Source: Panonychus citri
Taxonomy: Eukaryota; Arthropoda; Arachnida; Trombidiformes; Tetranychidae
Length of the DNA stretch: 64,000 nt
Assembly (NCBI RefSeq): GCF_014898815.1
Contig: NW_026515454.1
Span: forward strand, 558,001-622,000
Direction of reading: 5' to 3'
Made by a program: the position numbers and the translations under genes. This document shows positions 63,106-64,000 of this stretch, one piece after another (position 1 is the stretch's first letter; each line of letters begins with the position of its first letter). The notes beneath the pieces were generated by a model that saw only the letters and a list, made by a program, of their open reading frames with translations, was not told the origin of the DNA and did not search any database.

Positions 63106-63990
63106 TTAATCAGAATCTTCTTTCGACTTGATTTGCTTGATTCTTTGGGAAGAACCATTTCCTGAACTTTCTCTTTCGTCATATTCATTCAATTCCTTGG
63201 CCCATGATGATAATAATTGATTGACCATTGACATGTCCGGTGGTACACAATTTTCCGTGTTGTAGTAAGGGATTAATTTCATTCTTGGATTTTGTTTCCA
63301 TTCCTCTGGCCATGAGAATTTTCCTGCTCGAACTTGGGAGTCAAAATAATACAAGAGAGAACTTGTAATGGTATTAGCACCGGTTAATTGAGCATTTTTA
63401 TGGTGAATTCCACCAAGAGTCAGGGCGATTTCTTCAATGTCCTTCCATAGGAAGATGAATAATCTCATAGCTGTAATAGCTTCCACTACAGGTGAATGAG
63501 GATCAACAGGTATAATATACCCTGGAAACCAGAGAAAAGCAATGGCTTGCAAATTTAAAGCTGACTGATAATAAGGAGAGTAAAATTGATTTATCTCTCG
63601 ACATGAGGGTAATAGTTGATTAATTTCATGAGAAGTAAGGCCAATATTTTTAAATTGATTAATTATTCCATAACCAATAATTCGAGTTGCACAAACGAGA
63701 TATTTGATAACTTGGTCTCGTACTGTTCGAAGGTTACGACCATACTTCAGGTCTTGTCGAGTCAAACCATTGTAATTTTCATCACTTAATTCGATTGATG
63801 AGTAACGAACAAAAGTTTCGTAGACCACACTTAGATTTGCATCTACAATTGTTACCCAAATTGGTCTTGGATTCAATTTGTTACCTTCTCTTATTGGAGC
63901 ACAAAACATGGATAGGCAATAAGAGGTTTCTTTATTTTCCAATGATTCACTTGCTAGGGCAAATAGTTTAACTCTTTCTTGAGTCATCAT
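63106..63990 (-). CDS. DEDD exonuclease-like (REXO1-type fold) protein, catalytic residues lost; 5' end uncertain
   Basis: 294 codons from ATG at 63990; the frame stays open to the window edge, so more N-terminal sequence may exist. Core features follow the RNase T/REXO1 fold. WVTIVDANLSVVYETFV matches the strand after the first catalytic motif, and ENYNGLTRQDL matches the usual YNTRFSGVT-type segment. VRDQVIKYL, ATRIIGYGIINQFKNIGL (replacing the LxGHxLxxDLxxL motif) and PHSPVVEAITAMRLF (replacing HDSxEDAxAxMxL) follow. The first motif, normally ALDCEM, reads CLSMFC. The catalytic acids therefore appear replaced by Ser, Phe, Gln and Glu, with only the His kept. The C-terminus is charged. It is probably a non-catalytic RNA-binding or scaffold relative. 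The family call is moderately sure; function is unknown. Confidence 0.6.
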   Translation of the reverse strand: MMTQERVKLFALASESLENKETSYCLSMFCAPIREGNKLNPRPIWVTIVDANLSVVYETFVRYSSIELSDENYNGLTRQDLKYGRNLRTVRDQVIKYLVCATRIIGYGIINQFKNIGLTSHEINQLLPSCREINQFYSPYYQSALNLQAIAFLWFPGYIIPVDPHSPVVEAITAMRLFIFLWKDIEEIALTLGGIHHKNAQLTGANTITSSLLYYFDSQVRAGKFSWPEEWKQNPRMKLIPYYNTENCVPPDMSMVNQLLSSWAKELNEYDERESSGNGSSQRIKQIKSKEDSD

Positions 63991-64000
63991 TGGTAAGACG

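Noticed and set aside
1..64000. CRISPR array, operons or other prokaryotic organisation
   Set aside because: Pervasive GT-AG introns, animal proteins and no regularly spaced direct repeats; panC is the only bacterial-type gene.

Overview
The window is AT-rich nuclear DNA of an arthropod, most likely a trombidiform (spider-mite-like) mite. All recognised genes but two are ordinary animal genes, most of them cut by short GT-AG introns. The exceptions are the intronless Dr1 gene and an intronless bacterial-type pantothenate synthetase (panC). Horizontally acquired pantothenate genes are known from spider mites and from whitefly. The mite assignment is an inference from that gene and from genome style. 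No whole-genome comparison was possible.

Layout. 1-20.7 kb (minus strand): the 5' part of TMTC2, whose first coding exons are split from the next exon by an unusually large ~17.9 kb intron full of GAT/ATC and GA/CT tracts. 23.3-25.7 kb (plus): a divergent atlastin-like GTPase lacking the usual arginine finger. 26.7-27.3 kb (plus): Dr1/NC2-beta. 27.8-28.7 kb (minus): ESCRT-II subunit SNF8/VPS22, convergent with Dr1 and divergent from NF1. 29.6-40.3 kb (plus): a complete 13-exon neurofibromin (NF1), about 2,878 aa. 42.5-45.1 kb (plus): a fatty-acid transport protein (SLC27A). 46.4-50.4 kb (plus): a NACHT/WD-repeat gene with three apparent frameshifts and no visible N-terminus, probably decayed. 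51.8-52.7 kb (plus): panC. 52.7-55.5 kb: a rearranged second copy of the NF1 3' end, the NF1-SLC27A spacer, the first SLC27A exon and 56 bp of the sequence beyond SLC27A. 55.8-58.0 kb (plus): AP5M1. 58-63.1 kb: no confident gene. 63.1-64.0 kb (minus): a DEDD-exonuclease-like protein that has lost its catalytic acids, open at the window edge.

The most interesting structure is the ~7 kb island at 45.73-52.72 kb. It carries the decaying NACHT/WD gene and the bacterial-type panC, and lies between the original NF1-SLC27A block and its recent, shredded duplicate. The duplicate aligns to the original in five collinear blocks (roughly 98-99% identical by eye) separated by four deletions, one of which removed almost all of SLC27A. 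It begins only 31 bp after the panC stop codon, so panC must take its 3' end from duplicated NF1 sequence.

The other genes work in separate housekeeping routes: ER O-mannosylation (TMTC2), ER membrane shaping (atlastin), transcription repression (Dr1), endosomal sorting (SNF8, AP5M1), Ras inactivation (NF1) and lipid uptake/activation (SLC27A). They do not form a functional cluster.
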